Origin: Flavobacteriales bacterium UBA720
Lineage (GTDB): Bacteria; Bacteroidota; Bacteroidia; Flavobacteriales; Weeksellaceae
NCBI GenBank assembly: GCA_002297505.1
Contig: DBLQ01000035.1
Location: 1 to 18,191, forward strand
Direction: 5' to 3'
DNA: 18,191 nt
Shown here: piece by piece, positions 1-8,223 of the stretch
How the letters are laid out: every line of letters starts with the position of its first letter
Position numbering within the stretch: position 1 is the first letter of the stretch
The notes under the pieces: model-generated
The model's input: the letters and a program-made list of their open reading frames with translations, nothing else
Database searches by the model: none
Told to the model about the DNA's origin: nothing
Program-made: the position numbers and the translations under genes

Positions 1-1
1 G

Positions 2-331
2 AACGGAGAGGATGGTTTCTTCATCTTCCAGGGCAACAACAGCCTCATCAATCCTTACAATGACAATCCTTATATGATCAGCTCACTCCAGAAGCTGAAA
101 CAGAGACTGACCTGCAGTAGAAAGCAGTCCGTGATTGATGCCTGTCTCGATGATTACAAAGATGATATTGTAGAAAAGCCACAGCTCAATACAGTATTTG
201 AAACGAATCTGCAGCCGGAGCGAAACTCGTTTAAGGATTATGCCAAATCCTCTTACCAGAAAGTGATGAAGGATATAGAACATCTTCAAAATCTGATCGA
301 TAAATTAAGCATCAATGAGGTGGTAATCTAG
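2..331 (+). CDS. 3' end of an unrecognised gene (5' truncated by window edge)
   Basis: The frame starting at base 2 is open from the window edge to a TAG at 329-331, about 109 codons. The first Met in this frame (base 74) is preceded by 24 open codons rich in Asn, Gly and Phe with no start, so the gene almost certainly begins outside the window. The visible C-terminus is soluble, has no membrane segment, and ends in a charged, probably helical stretch with many Lys, Asp and Leu (around bases 230-320). I do not recognise the family. A strong terminator follows 30 bases after the stop, which supports a real plus-strand gene that ends its transcription unit here. The opposite-strand frame across 83-289 is taken to be a shadow. 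Confidence 0.6.
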   Translation, partial: NGEDGFFIFQGNNSLINPYNDNPYMISSLQKLKQRLTCSRKQSVIDACLDDYKDDIVEKPQLNTVFETNLQPERNSFKDYAKSSYQKVMKDIEHLQNLIDKLSINEVVI

Positions 332-360
332 AAGGCATTAACACTGATTTACATACATCA

Positions 361-391
361 ACCTGATCTCCGGATCGGGTTTTTTTTTTTT
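361..391 (+). terminator. Rho-independent terminator of the left-edge gene
   Basis: An 8-bp stem (ACCTGATC at 361-368 with GATCGGGT at 373-380, one G-T pair) encloses a 4-base loop and runs into an unbroken T tract up to 391. The T tract is on the plus strand only, so this ends the truncated gene that stops at 331. Confidence 0.9.
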
Positions 392-403
392 AATCTTAAA
401 GCG

Positions 404-433
404 AAAAGACCTGAACGCAATGTCCAGGTCTTT
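404..433 (-). terminator. Terminator of the PfpI-family gene
   Basis: A perfect 9-bp inverted repeat (AAAGACCTG at 405-413, CAGGTCTTT at 425-433) with an 11-base loop lies just past the stop of the minus-strand gene. Read on the minus strand the stem is followed by TTTTCGCTTT, a moderate T-rich tail. With the plus-strand terminator beside it, it separates two converging units. Confidence 0.65.
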
Positions 434-455
434 GATTATGTTGGTCGAATGAATC

Positions 456-1004
456 TTACAAAGTTTGTTCAGCGTGCTGACCTTCTTTGATCTCCTCTAC
501 CATTTTGGCATTGAACGCCGGTAAATCTTTTGGTGTTCGGCTGGTTACCAGACCTTTGTCGGTTACTACCTCGCTGTCTTCCCATTGTGCGCCTGCATTT
601 TTCAGGTCAATGCTGATGGATTCTACAGACGTCATCTTTCTGCCTTCCACCGCTTCTGCGCTGATCAGGATCTGCGGTCCGTGGCAGATGGCTGCTACAG
701 GCTTGTGCTGCTGGAAGAATTCCTGTACGAAGGAGATTGCAGCTTTGTTGGTTCTCAATTGATCTGGGTTGATCACGCCGCCAGGCAGTACCAAAGCATC
801 ATAATCAGAAGCCGATACTTCGTCCAGGGTTTTATCCACGTTGTATTCTTTGCCCCAGTCTTTCTCGGCCCATGCCTTGATGGGTCCGGATTGTGGACTT
901 ACAATATGTGCGGTCCAGCCTTGCTGTTCCAGATGTTCTTTTGGCGAGCTTAATTCACTTTCTTCGAATCCATGTGTTGCCAGGATGGCTACTTTCTTTG
1001 ACAT
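456..1004 (-). CDS. DJ-1/PfpI family protein (YhbO-like)
   Basis: This 182-residue protein is a full-length member of the DJ-1/PfpI superfamily and resembles E. coli YhbO closely in layout. Visible marks are the N-terminal strand with the HGFEESEL segment (residues 11-18, holding the family's conserved acidic residue), LVLPGG (71-76), and the nucleophile elbow AAICHGPQ (104-111) with Cys107 followed by His108. The segment around 153-162 (VTSRTPKDLP) is also typical of the PfpI/YhbO branch. Members are cytosolic stress proteins described as protein or glyoxal deglycases, or as proteases in older annotation; their true substrate is debated. There is no signal peptide. It stands alone on the minus strand with its own terminator, so it is probably monocistronic housekeeping or stress function unrelated to the defence locus. 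The Met at 1004 begins exactly at the family N-terminus. Confidence 0.93.
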   Translation of the reverse strand: MSKKVAILATHGFEESELSSPKEHLEQQGWTAHIVSPQSGPIKAWAEKDWGKEYNVDKTLDEVSASDYDALVLPGGVINPDQLRTNKAAISFVQEFFQQHKPVAAICHGPQILISAEAVEGRKMTSVESISIDLKNAGAQWEDSEVVTDKGLVTSRTPKDLPAFNAKMVEEIKEGQHAEQTL

Positions 1005-1151
1005 AATAAATTATTTTTTGGTGTTAATATGCGTGTCTAAAAGAAAATATAATGCCGACTGCGGGAATAGGAATTATAAAACTTTGTTAAAAGTAACAAT
1101 GCTGGCACATTTAAGGTTGCTGGTTTTAAAATTAAAGAAAGAGGTTTAAAG

Positions 1152-1179
1152 TTGAAGCGTTTTGGAATGCTTAAATTTG
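1152..1179 (+). promoter_or_regulatory. Bacteroidota-type promoter for the gene at 1201
   Basis: TTG at 1152-1154 and TAAATTTG at 1172-1179, spaced by 17 bases, match the Flavobacterium consensus (TTG, 17-23 bases, TAnnTTTG). The start of transcription would fall near 1185, about 15 bases before the ATG at 1201. This also argues against translation from the TTG at 1162. Confidence 0.65.
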
Positions 1180-1200
1180 AAGGTTGATAAATACAACGTT

Positions 1201-1554
1201 ATGACAGTAGCAGATTTGGTAGGCCATTACACCGTAGAAGGCAGCAATCAGGATGAGCAAGGGATTGCCTACCACGGCGTGTTATCTCTTAGCCTGGACG
1301 ACAACCACCGAATCGTGGCAAAATGGACGATTGGCGACTACAGCCAAAACGGGACTGGCTTTTTTAAGGATGACATTCTGGTGATTAATTTCAATTATGA
1401 AGGCGATGACGGGCAGATTTATAAAGGCGTTGCCGTTTATCGCTGTATCAATAGAGATACTTTGGATGGGTTTTGGTCCGAGAAACACGGGAATCCACTG
1501 TATCTTGGGAGCGAATATGGTGTACGCATCCAGCCGGCGGAGTTTCTGAATTAA
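1201..1554 (+). CDS. Small soluble protein of unrecognised family, probably beta-rich
   Basis: This 117-residue protein starts at the ATG at 1201. A longer reading from a TTG at 1162 is possible, but the predicted promoter -7 box overlaps that stretch. The protein has no signal peptide or membrane segment. Its pattern of alternating hydrophobic and polar residues, with regularly spaced Gly and aromatics (YHGVLSLSLDDN, KWTIGD, GTGFFKDDILVINFNYEGDD, GFWSEKHG, YLGSEYGVRI), suggests a small antiparallel beta-sheet or barrel, somewhat like lipocalin-type folds. I cannot name a family or function. It lies alone between a promoter and a hairpin terminator, as a monocistronic unit. Composition resembles neighbouring core genes. 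Confidence 0.8.
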   Translation: MTVADLVGHYTVEGSNQDEQGIAYHGVLSLSLDDNHRIVAKWTIGDYSQNGTGFFKDDILVINFNYEGDDGQIYKGVAVYRCINRDTLDGFWSEKHGNPLYLGSEYGVRIQPAEFLN

Positions 1555-1586
1555 GAGATGCACTTAATTTTTAGATAACATCAATC

Positions 1587-1615
1587 AAAAAACCTGAGAT
1601 GATTCTCAGGCTTTT
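1587..1615. terminator. Bidirectional terminator
   Basis: A perfect 7-bp stem (CCTGAGA 1593-1599, TCTCAGG 1604-1610) with a 4-base loop is followed by CTTTTAATT on the plus strand and by six T's on the minus strand (the A's at 1587-1592). It can end both the plus-strand gene stopping at 1554 and the minus-strand small-protein genes that stop at 1621 and 1792. Confidence 0.8.
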
Positions 1616-1620
1616 AATTG

Positions 1621-1755
1621 TTATTTACGATTAGGATTCAGCTGTTGGCCTCTGTTTCCCTGGTTTTTATCGTACTGTTCATTGCTACCGTTAGTACCTT
1701 TGTTGGCATTCTGCATATTAGCAGCGTTATCCTGTGGTTTGATTGTCTTTGACAT
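1621..1755 (-). CDS. 44-residue Asn/Gln/Gly-rich small protein
   Basis: An ATG at 1755 opens a 44-codon frame ending in TAA at 1621-1623. The product begins MSKTIKPQDNAANMQNANKG and ends GNRGQQLNPNRK. It is hydrophilic, rich in Asn, Gln, Gly and Lys, has almost no hydrophobic residues, and is surely disordered. It lies 36 bases downstream of a second 44-residue gene on the same strand and 11 bases before a good terminator, so the two are probably one unit. I associate proteins like this with Chryseobacterium-type genomes but know no function. The opposite frame from 1682 (+) reads as hydrophobic nonsense and is rejected. Its small size means routine gene finders could miss it. Confidence 0.7.
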   Translation of the reverse strand: MSKTIKPQDNAANMQNANKGTNGSNEQYDKNQGNRGQQLNPNRK

Positions 1756-1791
1756 TACATTCTTTTTTAAATTGTTATTATTTATTTGTTT

Positions 1792-1926
1792 TTACAAATT
1801 ATTCCCTCTTCCTTTTCCTGAAGGTTTTCCTGTCTTACTTGGCCAGTTTGGATTTGGTGCAGGTTGTTTAGAAGACCCTGCTTTTGGCGTTGATGCTGGT
1901 CTTGGTGTTGGTTTAGATTGACTCAT
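1792..1926 (-). CDS. 44-residue Pro/Lys/Ser-rich small protein
   Basis: An ATG at 1926 opens a 44-codon frame ending in TAA at 1792-1794. The product begins MSQSKPTPRPASTPKAGSSK, continues through QPAPNPNWPSKTGKP and ends in GKGRGNNL. It is strongly basic and proline-rich, with a single Trp in the NPNWPSKTG motif, and is probably disordered. It sits directly upstream of the other 44-residue gene on the same strand. Equal length, the same MS start and the shared low-complexity style suggest paired expression. The NPNWPSKTG stretch looks like a conserved motif rather than random low complexity. Function unknown. No clear promoter was found in the 108 bases between it and the operon terminator at 2035. 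Confidence 0.7.
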   Translation of the reverse strand: MSQSKPTPRPASTPKAGSSKQPAPNPNWPSKTGKPSGKGRGNNL

Positions 1927-2034
1927 AATAATGTATAAATTGTTTGTTGTTAAATTCCTACTCTAATTGCTTTTCGGATTCCGCATTTTAAATTTGTCGA
2001 CACTATAGACTTATCAAAATCATATCCGAAAATC

Positions 2035-2072
2035 AAAAAAAATGCGCTTCCGAAAACAACATCGGAGGCGCA
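2035..2072 (-). terminator. Strong Rho-independent terminator closing the defence operon
   Basis: An 11-bp stem (TGCGCTTCCGA at 2043-2053, TCGGAGGCGCA at 2062-2072, one G-T pair) with an 8-base loop is followed on the minus strand by eight T's (A's at 2035-2042). It lies 34 bases past the stop of the response regulator and is the first convincing terminator downstream of the promoter at 17068-17097. Confidence 0.93.
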
Positions 2073-2106
2073 GGAATAAGAGCTATATTTAGAGTAATGA
2101 AAGCGG

Positions 2107-2856
2107 TCAGCCAAATGCTTTTCTGATGGCAGGCTGGTAATTTTCGGATACTTTGATGGTCACAGACTTTGTTTTGCCCTGACCGTCAAAAATGCTAACC
2201 TCAATTTTTTCCGTCTTGGGATTGTAACCTTTGATATGCTTTTTATTCACACGAAAAGACTTGTGAACCGTTATAAACTGAGATTTTACGAGACCGCTCT
2301 CATCCATTCTGCTGAATGAAAAATCAATCAGACTGGCAGGCGCGCTGTTGATGAAATAGATCTCCTTGTTATTAGACGCATTTTTATTGGCACACAGATA
2401 AACGATATCATCAATAAGAATTCTGTTCTTTTTTTTATTAAAATCCAAGGTCACATACTGCGGAGGCGAAAAGAAATCGACCTCCTGCAAAAAGCGTTTA
2501 AAACTTTTGACAAAATGTTCTTCTTTAAACGGTTTCGTGATATGGTCCACACAGATCTCTGCATCACGTTTCAGATTTTCGATATCCTCTATGTAATCTG
2601 CGGTATTCACACTTGCAAAGAAAACCGGCAGTTTTACTTCTTGCGCAACTTCCATTCCTGTCATACTGTCGTTACCCAAGTCAAGATCTGCCACCAGAAT
2701 ATCCGGATGTGTATTGGGTAATTCCTGAAAGAAATGATCAGAATCTCTACTTTTCAGTACAATTTGGACATTAGGGATTTGACTGAGATAAGCTTCTAGT
2801 TTTTCCAATTGTTTTCGGTTGTCTTCCAGGAGGGCGATGCGGTGGGTGTGGTGCAT
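2107..2856 (-). CDS. LytTR-family response regulator
   Basis: The 249-residue product has an N-terminal receiver domain (about 6-125) and a C-terminal LytTR DNA-binding domain (about 133-248). Receiver residues are in place: acidic pair Glu11/Asp12, phospho-acceptor Asp57 in ILVADLDLG, Ser82 in the FFASVN strand, and Lys108 in ITKPF. The LytTR part shows the usual IVYLCANKNASNNKEIYF strand pair and FITVHKSFRVNKKHIKG near 194-210. It should act as a phosphorylation-controlled transcription factor, but no histidine kinase is in the window. It starts 15 bases after the hsdR stop. I see no convincing promoter in that gap or in the end of hsdR, so it is probably co-transcribed with the restriction locus. 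Whether it controls the locus or simply lies behind it is not shown by the sequence. Confidence 0.93.
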   Translation of the reverse strand: MHHTHRIALLEDNRKQLEKLEAYLSQIPNVQIVLKSRDSDHFFQELPNTHPDILVADLDLGNDSMTGMEVAQEVKLPVFFASVNTADYIEDIENLKRDAEICVDHITKPFKEEHFVKSFKRFLQEVDFFSPPQYVTLDFNKKKNRILIDDIVYLCANKNASNNKEIYFINSAPASLIDFSFSRMDESGLVKSQFITVHKSFRVNKKHIKGYNPKTEKIEVSIFDGQGKTKSVTIKVSENYQPAIRKAFG

Positions 2857-2871
2857 AAGTATAAATTCTAA

Positions 2872-5800
2872 TTATCTGGCACTTAATCCCTGCTTCAATG
2901 CATTCATAAAAGCCTGATTAAATGAAGGATCTTGCGCATACATCTTATATAAATCCATATCTATTTTTCTCCGGCGAGCCATTTCATCGTCAACAATTTT
3001 TTTAAAGGCTAATTCTCTGTTTTGATCGTCCGTATTTTGAGCATATTTACTGTTAAAATCTTTATGTGCTCGTAAGGCATCAACCAATGATATAAACTTA
3101 ATCCGCTGCTCTTCAGGTGTCGCTTCCCAACCCTGAAACCATTTCTCATTGAAACCATTGATGATGCTTTCCAGTTCATCTTTTTCATTTTCACCGTGTG
3201 CTCCACGAACATTGGGGTTTTGAGGATCTACAACAGATTCAGCATCGTCGAGCGAAATGGAAGTATTCAATTTTACTCTTTCCAAGCCATATGTTGATAA
3301 ATCCACTGATTCTAAAAGCTGATCCAACAAATCATCATTTTTATCTTCAATTTTTAATTTTGGAATCAGGAACTTCAGAAACCAAAAAAGTTTTTCCCAA
3401 GCCATCATTTCATAAGGCAAAATAGAAGCAACCTGCCCATAGATTTTCACAAACTGCTTTGCTTTAATCTTGTAGTCCGCTTTCAGTTTTTCATCTAAAC
3501 CTAAATCGGAAACAAAACGCTGAGAGGCAACATCAATAATCGGACTTAAAAACTGGGCATCCACCTTATTGAAATATTTCTCATTGAAATCCTCAACTTC
3601 ACTTTGCTCATAGATTCCTGAATCATCTAAGCTGTCTTTCAGTTCGTGCAAAACATTAATATCTGTAGCACCGCTTAAAGTAGTTGAAGTATAAAATGGA
3701 TCAAATGATTTCTGAATATCTTCGGTTGAATTAAAAAAATCCAAAACAAATAAATCTTCGGTTTTTTTACCCAACTTGTTTGCCGAACGGTTTAATCGGG
3801 ACAATGTCTGCACGGCTAAAACGCCCTGTAATTTTTTATCAACGTACATCGCAGAAAGCTTAGGCTGATCAAATCCTGTTAGATATTTATTGGCAACTAC
3901 CAGCATTCTGTATTCATCTTCATCGAATTTATCTTTGGTCTCACTTTCAGGGAATCCATTCATTTGAGCTTCAGTGTATTCTATTCCACCCACTTCTTTT
4001 GTTCCGGAAAAGGCAATCACAATTTTAAAAGGATTTCCTCTTTTAGTTAAGAGTTCTTGTAATGCCTGGTAATACCTGATAGCAGATTCAATACTTTGGG
4101 TTACGACCATTGCTTTGGCTTTGCCACTCAGTTTTTTGGTATTCACTACAGAACTGGCGAAATGATCCAGCATTATTTCTGCTTTTGTACCAATCGTCTG
4201 TTGATGCTTTTCTACATAAGCACGTAATTTCTTCTGTGCTTTTGAAGTATCAAATAACGGATTTTCTTCTATCGACTTTTCCAGTTCATAATAACTTCTG
4301 TAGGTGGTGTAATTAGCTAAAACATCTAAGATAAACCCTTCTTCTATCGCCTGTTTCATAGAGTACAGATGAAAAGGTTTGAATGAGCCATCTTCCTGCT
4401 TCACCCCAAACTTCTCCAGGGTATTGTTTTTTGGAGTAGCTGTAAAAGCGAAATACGAAGCATTGCCTGTCATTTTCCTGGCCTGCATAGCCTGAAGTAT
4501 TTTTTCCTGATAATCCACATCATCCTGATCCTCGCCTGTGTTTCCAATCGCTTCATTCAGTTTATCCGCCGAGCGACCGGATTGAGAACTGTGCGCTTCA
4601 TCTACAATCACTGCAAACTGCTTATTGCTCATATCAGAAATGCCCTCAATAATAAAAGGAAACTTCTGTATGGTCGTAACAATAATTCTCTTCCCATTTT
4701 CTAAAGCTGATTTTAAATCTGATGATTTATAAGCAGGTGCCACAATATTTTTGACTTCTGAAAAATCTTTAATGTTATCACGGAGTTGTTTGTCCAGCAA
4801 TCGCCTGTCGGTCACCACAATCACAGAATCAAACAACGGTTTATTCATTGTTTTGGTTCCAGCAACAGCGTCACATTCAGGATAGGCTTCTATGAGTTGA
4901 TACGCCAGCCAGGTGATGGAGTTGGATTTTCCCGAACCTGCACTGTGCTGAATGAGATAAGTTTTTCCCGCACCGTTTTGAGTGGTATCTTTTATGAGTT
5001 TTCTTACTACTTCCAGCTGATGGTATCTTGGGAAGTACAAAGTCTTTTTATTTAACGCGTCATTTTCTGCCCCGTCAAATCTCACAAAATGCTGAATGAT
5101 ATTGGCTAAGCTTTCCCGCTTCAAAATATCCTGCCAGAAATATGAAGTTTTGTGTCCGAAAGGATTGGGCGGATTTCCCTTACCGTAATTGTTGCCTAAA
5201 TTAAATGGCAGGAAGAATGTATTCGCTCCATCCAACTTGGTGGTCATATAAATTTCGTCGGTATCTACTGCAAAATGAACAATGCACCTTCCGAAGTTCA
5301 ATAGTGGCTGAGTAATATCGCGTTTATGCTTGTATTGATTGACGCCGTGAACTTTCGCATTCTGTCCGGTCCAGTGATTTTTGAGTTCTATAGTAGAAAT
5401 GGGAATCCCGTTAATGAAAATAACCATATCAATCTCCTCCAGCGGATTGCTCAGCGAATACCGCAATTGCCGCGTCACACTGAACTGGTTGCTCTCAAAA
5501 TTATCTTTGATGCTCTGACTGCTGTTCTGCAACGGTGCTACATAAAACAAGGTAAAATGTGCATCATCTACCGCCAAACCTTTTCGCAACAGGCGCAGAA
5601 TCCCGTACTTCTTCATCAGCTTATCAAAACGATCCAGAATTTTTATTTTCCAGTCGCTTTGACGTTTGAGTTTGTCCAGTTCGTCTTTTTGCGTCGTTTC
5701 CAGAAAATCCCAAAAACGCACCTCATCCAATGCAAACCGTGCATTGAAATCTGCCGGATGACCGATTCGGTAACCGTTTCCACTGTAAGGTTCACTGGAT

Positions 5801-5898
5801 TCGGAAACGGTTCCGTTTTTTATATCTTCTGTCGAAATACCACAGAGTGCTTTTTCTATGGCGGTTTCGAGGGCAAGTTCGTTAGTTTGTGATGGCAT
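2872..5898 (-). CDS. hsdR: Type I restriction enzyme, R subunit (HsdR)
   Basis: This 1008-residue protein is a full-length, intact HsdR, the ATP-driven translocase and endonuclease of a Type I restriction-modification complex. The N-terminal PD-(D/E)XK nuclease has Asp157 and Glu171-x-Lys173 (MVIFINGIPISTIELKN). The SF2 motor follows: Walker A HSAGSGKS (318-325), DEAH (433-436), motif III FTATPK (485-490), and motif VI QTLSRLNR (697-704). The C-terminal helical region (about 760-1008) would bind the M2S core. It needs HsdM and HsdS to recognise DNA, and cleaves far from unmethylated sites. It lies 8 bases downstream of the DUF262 gene, so five genes separate it from hsdS, while the reading direction is unchanged. 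No frameshift or lost motif was seen, so the locus should be active. Confidence 0.97.
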   Translation of the reverse strand: MPSQTNELALETAIEKALCGISTEDIKNGTVSESSEPYSGNGYRIGHPADFNARFALDEVRFWDFLETTQKDELDKLKRQSDWKIKILDRFDKLMKKYGILRLLRKGLAVDDAHFTLFYVAPLQNSSQSIKDNFESNQFSVTRQLRYSLSNPLEEIDMVIFINGIPISTIELKNHWTGQNAKVHGVNQYKHKRDITQPLLNFGRCIVHFAVDTDEIYMTTKLDGANTFFLPFNLGNNYGKGNPPNPFGHKTSYFWQDILKRESLANIIQHFVRFDGAENDALNKKTLYFPRYHQLEVVRKLIKDTTQNGAGKTYLIQHSAGSGKSNSITWLAYQLIEAYPECDAVAGTKTMNKPLFDSVIVVTDRRLLDKQLRDNIKDFSEVKNIVAPAYKSSDLKSALENGKRIIVTTIQKFPFIIEGISDMSNKQFAVIVDEAHSSQSGRSADKLNEAIGNTGEDQDDVDYQEKILQAMQARKMTGNASYFAFTATPKNNTLEKFGVKQEDGSFKPFHLYSMKQAIEEGFILDVLANYTTYRSYYELEKSIEENPLFDTSKAQKKLRAYVEKHQQTIGTKAEIMLDHFASSVVNTKKLSGKAKAMVVTQSIESAIRYYQALQELLTKRGNPFKIVIAFSGTKEVGGIEYTEAQMNGFPESETKDKFDEDEYRMLVVANKYLTGFDQPKLSAMYVDKKLQGVLAVQTLSRLNRSANKLGKKTEDLFVLDFFNSTEDIQKSFDPFYTSTTLSGATDINVLHELKDSLDDSGIYEQSEVEDFNEKYFNKVDAQFLSPIIDVASQRFVSDLGLDEKLKADYKIKAKQFVKIYGQVASILPYEMMAWEKLFWFLKFLIPKLKIEDKNDDLLDQLLESVDLSTYGLERVKLNTSISLDDAESVVDPQNPNVRGAHGENEKDELESIINGFNEKWFQGWEATPEEQRIKFISLVDALRAHKDFNSKYAQNTDDQNRELAFKKIVDDEMARRRKIDMDLYKMYAQDPSFNQAFMNALKQGLSAR

Positions 5899-5906
5899 AG
5901 CTATTT

Positions 5907-8222
5907 TTAGGAATAATTATCAATGATATAAGATATAACTTTCTGTAAAGATTTCTCGCTAAACTCTTCATTTCCGTGCGACTTTATAATAAAATTATAC
6001 CTGTTAAAATGAGAATTATAAACAATTTTTACTGACTTCCCTTTTATTTTGGTAATTCCAAATTGAAGATATTTTGTAGAATAGCCAAATTGAATCGTAG
6101 TCGTATCAAAACCTTTTTTTTCCAGTTCAGACTTTAGTACTAAAGACATAAAATCATAATCTGTAGCAAAATTATATTTTGTTTTATTTAAGCAATAGAT
6201 ATATTCATCTTCATCACCGCCGAAAAATTTAACATAATGGTTCTTTGAAGATTGAAAAAGAATTGGATATTTTATAAAATAATATTTCCAGTCTCTTTGG
6301 CGATTATTATTTAAATATATTTTAATTAAATTATTTAATTGAGTTGTAATAGCATCATCATCAGTCAAATGATCAAACAATGCTATGATGGCCTCAGCAC
6401 CAACTTTATAGGTTTGCCCTAAATTGGCTGTCTCCTTCAAAAGCCTTCTCCACGAAAGGTCACGATGATTACTGTTATTATAAAAAAACCAGTTGGTTGA
6501 ATATATCGCATAATCACCAAATGTCAACAATGCTCTTCTGAACTCCTGCTGTTCAAATCTAATCAATCCATTGTCATCAAATATTGAGTTAAATACTTTA
6601 GATTTCGATTTTAATTTTTCAAAAAGAATTAATAGTTCGTTATCTGGAATTTTATTTAAACTAATATCATCTGATGCTTGCTTAATACCGCTGAAAACTA
6701 AAAGACTACTAATTTGACCTTTCAAAAAACCGTGGACTTCTATTGATTCAATTAAATCAGCCCACTCAGCAGACTTAATTTTTAGCTGTAACTTTACAAT
6801 TTCTTCATTGGTCTGAACAGAATCAAATCCTTTTATTGGCTTGTTGATATAATCCGCATACAAATCACCTGTGTAGTTATCCAAAAACTCGTTAATTCCA
6901 TTCAGGCTGGTCTTCAAGTTATCCGAACTGTCATAAATAGTATTACTGGTAAGATTTTGCAAAAGTTTCGTCCATTTTATGAGCTCGTCATAATCTACCG
7001 TATTCTTGTTTCTGAACAAAAAATTAAATACTCCGTAAAACATTACGCGACGTTCATAGTTTGCGCCTACACCGTCTTCAAAACTGGGATTGACATCATC
7101 TTTTATAAAACTGGTTTGCTGAAAAAACTTCAATATCGTCTCATCTTTAGAACTTAGTAAGTCCAATATATCAATATAGCTTATTAGTCCCTTTTCAAAC
7201 AACAGATTATTTTTAGTCAAAGCATAATAACTAATTGAATCAACAGTTTCGAAATCTTTAATTGCAGTGTTGTATGAGGCAGTATCTTTAATAATCAGTT
7301 CATTTAAAGAAACAAAAGTTAAAAGATTGAGCAGTTTGTCGTCAAAATTATTATTATCATCACGTAAAGTCCAAAAATAATCTGACCATACCGTGTCAAC
7401 CTGTGTTACAAAATAGGTTTCAACATCTACAGGTTGGGTTCCACTCAGAGATGTTAATTTATAATGATATTGGTTATTATAATCACTTTCTTTAATCATC
7501 TTTGCCAATTGGGCTTTCAGATTTTCAAAGCTTGTCAGCTGCTTACCACGTGCATTCATCTTGATATATAGGCTGTCAGACAAGCCAAAAGTATCTAATT
7601 GTAAAAAATTAAACGTAATTGCACATCGATCGGAATGTATTAAATCGTCAATACCCGTTCCACTATCTGAAAACTCTGTATGAATACTTGAAAGCATTGT
7701 AATCATTGCTTGAATGGTGTTATCATAATTCCAAGCTGTGTAATACCAATTCTCATTTTTTATGACCTCTTCAATAGATTGAACCTCACTAAAAACATCA
7801 TCGAAATCTCTTTTGCTTATTTTAGTCCACAAGCACCTTAGAAAATCATTGGATGATGGTCTTGTTTCATAATGGAATTTTGAAAAAACCGACAAATAAT
7901 CAGAGATCTTATTTTCCTTAAAAGCAAGATACCAATGTATTAAAAACAAAGTCGTTAATCTTTGTTGCCCATCCAACGGAATAAAGCTGCCCAATTCACT
8001 TGTTCCATATACAAAATCTAAATCCAGACCTGTATTTGATCCACTTTTAAAATCAATGATTGCATCTTTTATATTTTTTAAAAATTCATTCCTGATTTCA
8101 CTCGCCCTTGTAGTTTTTCTGCCTTGCGCATAATCACGTTGTATCTTGGGAATTAAAATACCGTTGGGAACAGATATTGTTTCGTTGGTATTGCTTAGAA
8201 TATTCCAAAAAGTAGTCTTCAT
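5907..8222 (-). CDS. Large DUF262 (GmrS-like) protein without a visible HNH domain
   Basis: The 771-residue product begins with a DUF262 domain: IPKIQRDYAQGR (24-35), the signature PLDGQQRLTTLF (82-93), and LYIKMNARGKQLTSFENLKA (218-237). DUF262 is a ParB-like NTP-binding fold found in GmrS, BrxU and SspE, where it senses modified DNA or couples NTP to a nuclease. The remaining ~500 residues are helical and unrecognised. I found no DUF1524 His-containing motif comparable with the one in its neighbour. It may therefore be a sensor or regulator rather than a nuclease, or carry a divergent active site. Its start lies one base after the stop of the DUF262/DUF1524 gene, implying coupled translation and likely complex formation. 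The gene is very AT-rich: 14 of 60 bases are G or C at 6241-6300. Confidence 0.88.
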   Translation of the reverse strand: MKTTFWNILSNTNETISVPNGILIPKIQRDYAQGRKTTRASEIRNEFLKNIKDAIIDFKSGSNTGLDLDFVYGTSELGSFIPLDGQQRLTTLFLIHWYLAFKENKISDYLSVFSKFHYETRPSSNDFLRCLWTKISKRDFDDVFSEVQSIEEVIKNENWYYTAWNYDNTIQAMITMLSSIHTEFSDSGTGIDDLIHSDRCAITFNFLQLDTFGLSDSLYIKMNARGKQLTSFENLKAQLAKMIKESDYNNQYHYKLTSLSGTQPVDVETYFVTQVDTVWSDYFWTLRDDNNNFDDKLLNLLTFVSLNELIIKDTASYNTAIKDFETVDSISYYALTKNNLLFEKGLISYIDILDLLSSKDETILKFFQQTSFIKDDVNPSFEDGVGANYERRVMFYGVFNFLFRNKNTVDYDELIKWTKLLQNLTSNTIYDSSDNLKTSLNGINEFLDNYTGDLYADYINKPIKGFDSVQTNEEIVKLQLKIKSAEWADLIESIEVHGFLKGQISSLLVFSGIKQASDDISLNKIPDNELLILFEKLKSKSKVFNSIFDDNGLIRFEQQEFRRALLTFGDYAIYSTNWFFYNNSNHRDLSWRRLLKETANLGQTYKVGAEAIIALFDHLTDDDAITTQLNNLIKIYLNNNRQRDWKYYFIKYPILFQSSKNHYVKFFGGDEDEYIYCLNKTKYNFATDYDFMSLVLKSELEKKGFDTTTIQFGYSTKYLQFGITKIKGKSVKIVYNSHFNRYNFIIKSHGNEEFSEKSLQKVISYIIDNYS

Positions 8223-8223
8223 T

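Noticed and set aside
585..953. Plus-strand frames opposite the PfpI-family gene
   Set aside because: They are Cys- and Phe-rich translations with no motifs; the minus-strand reading has a full set of family signatures.
1162..1200. Upstream TTG start for the small protein at 1201
   Set aside because: The added 13 residues overlap the predicted -7 promoter box, and an ATG follows at a sensible distance from the expected transcript start.
5326..5892. A 188-codon plus-strand frame opposite the hsdR nuclease domain
   Set aside because: It is antisense to conserved HsdR residues and has no recognisable motif or promoter.
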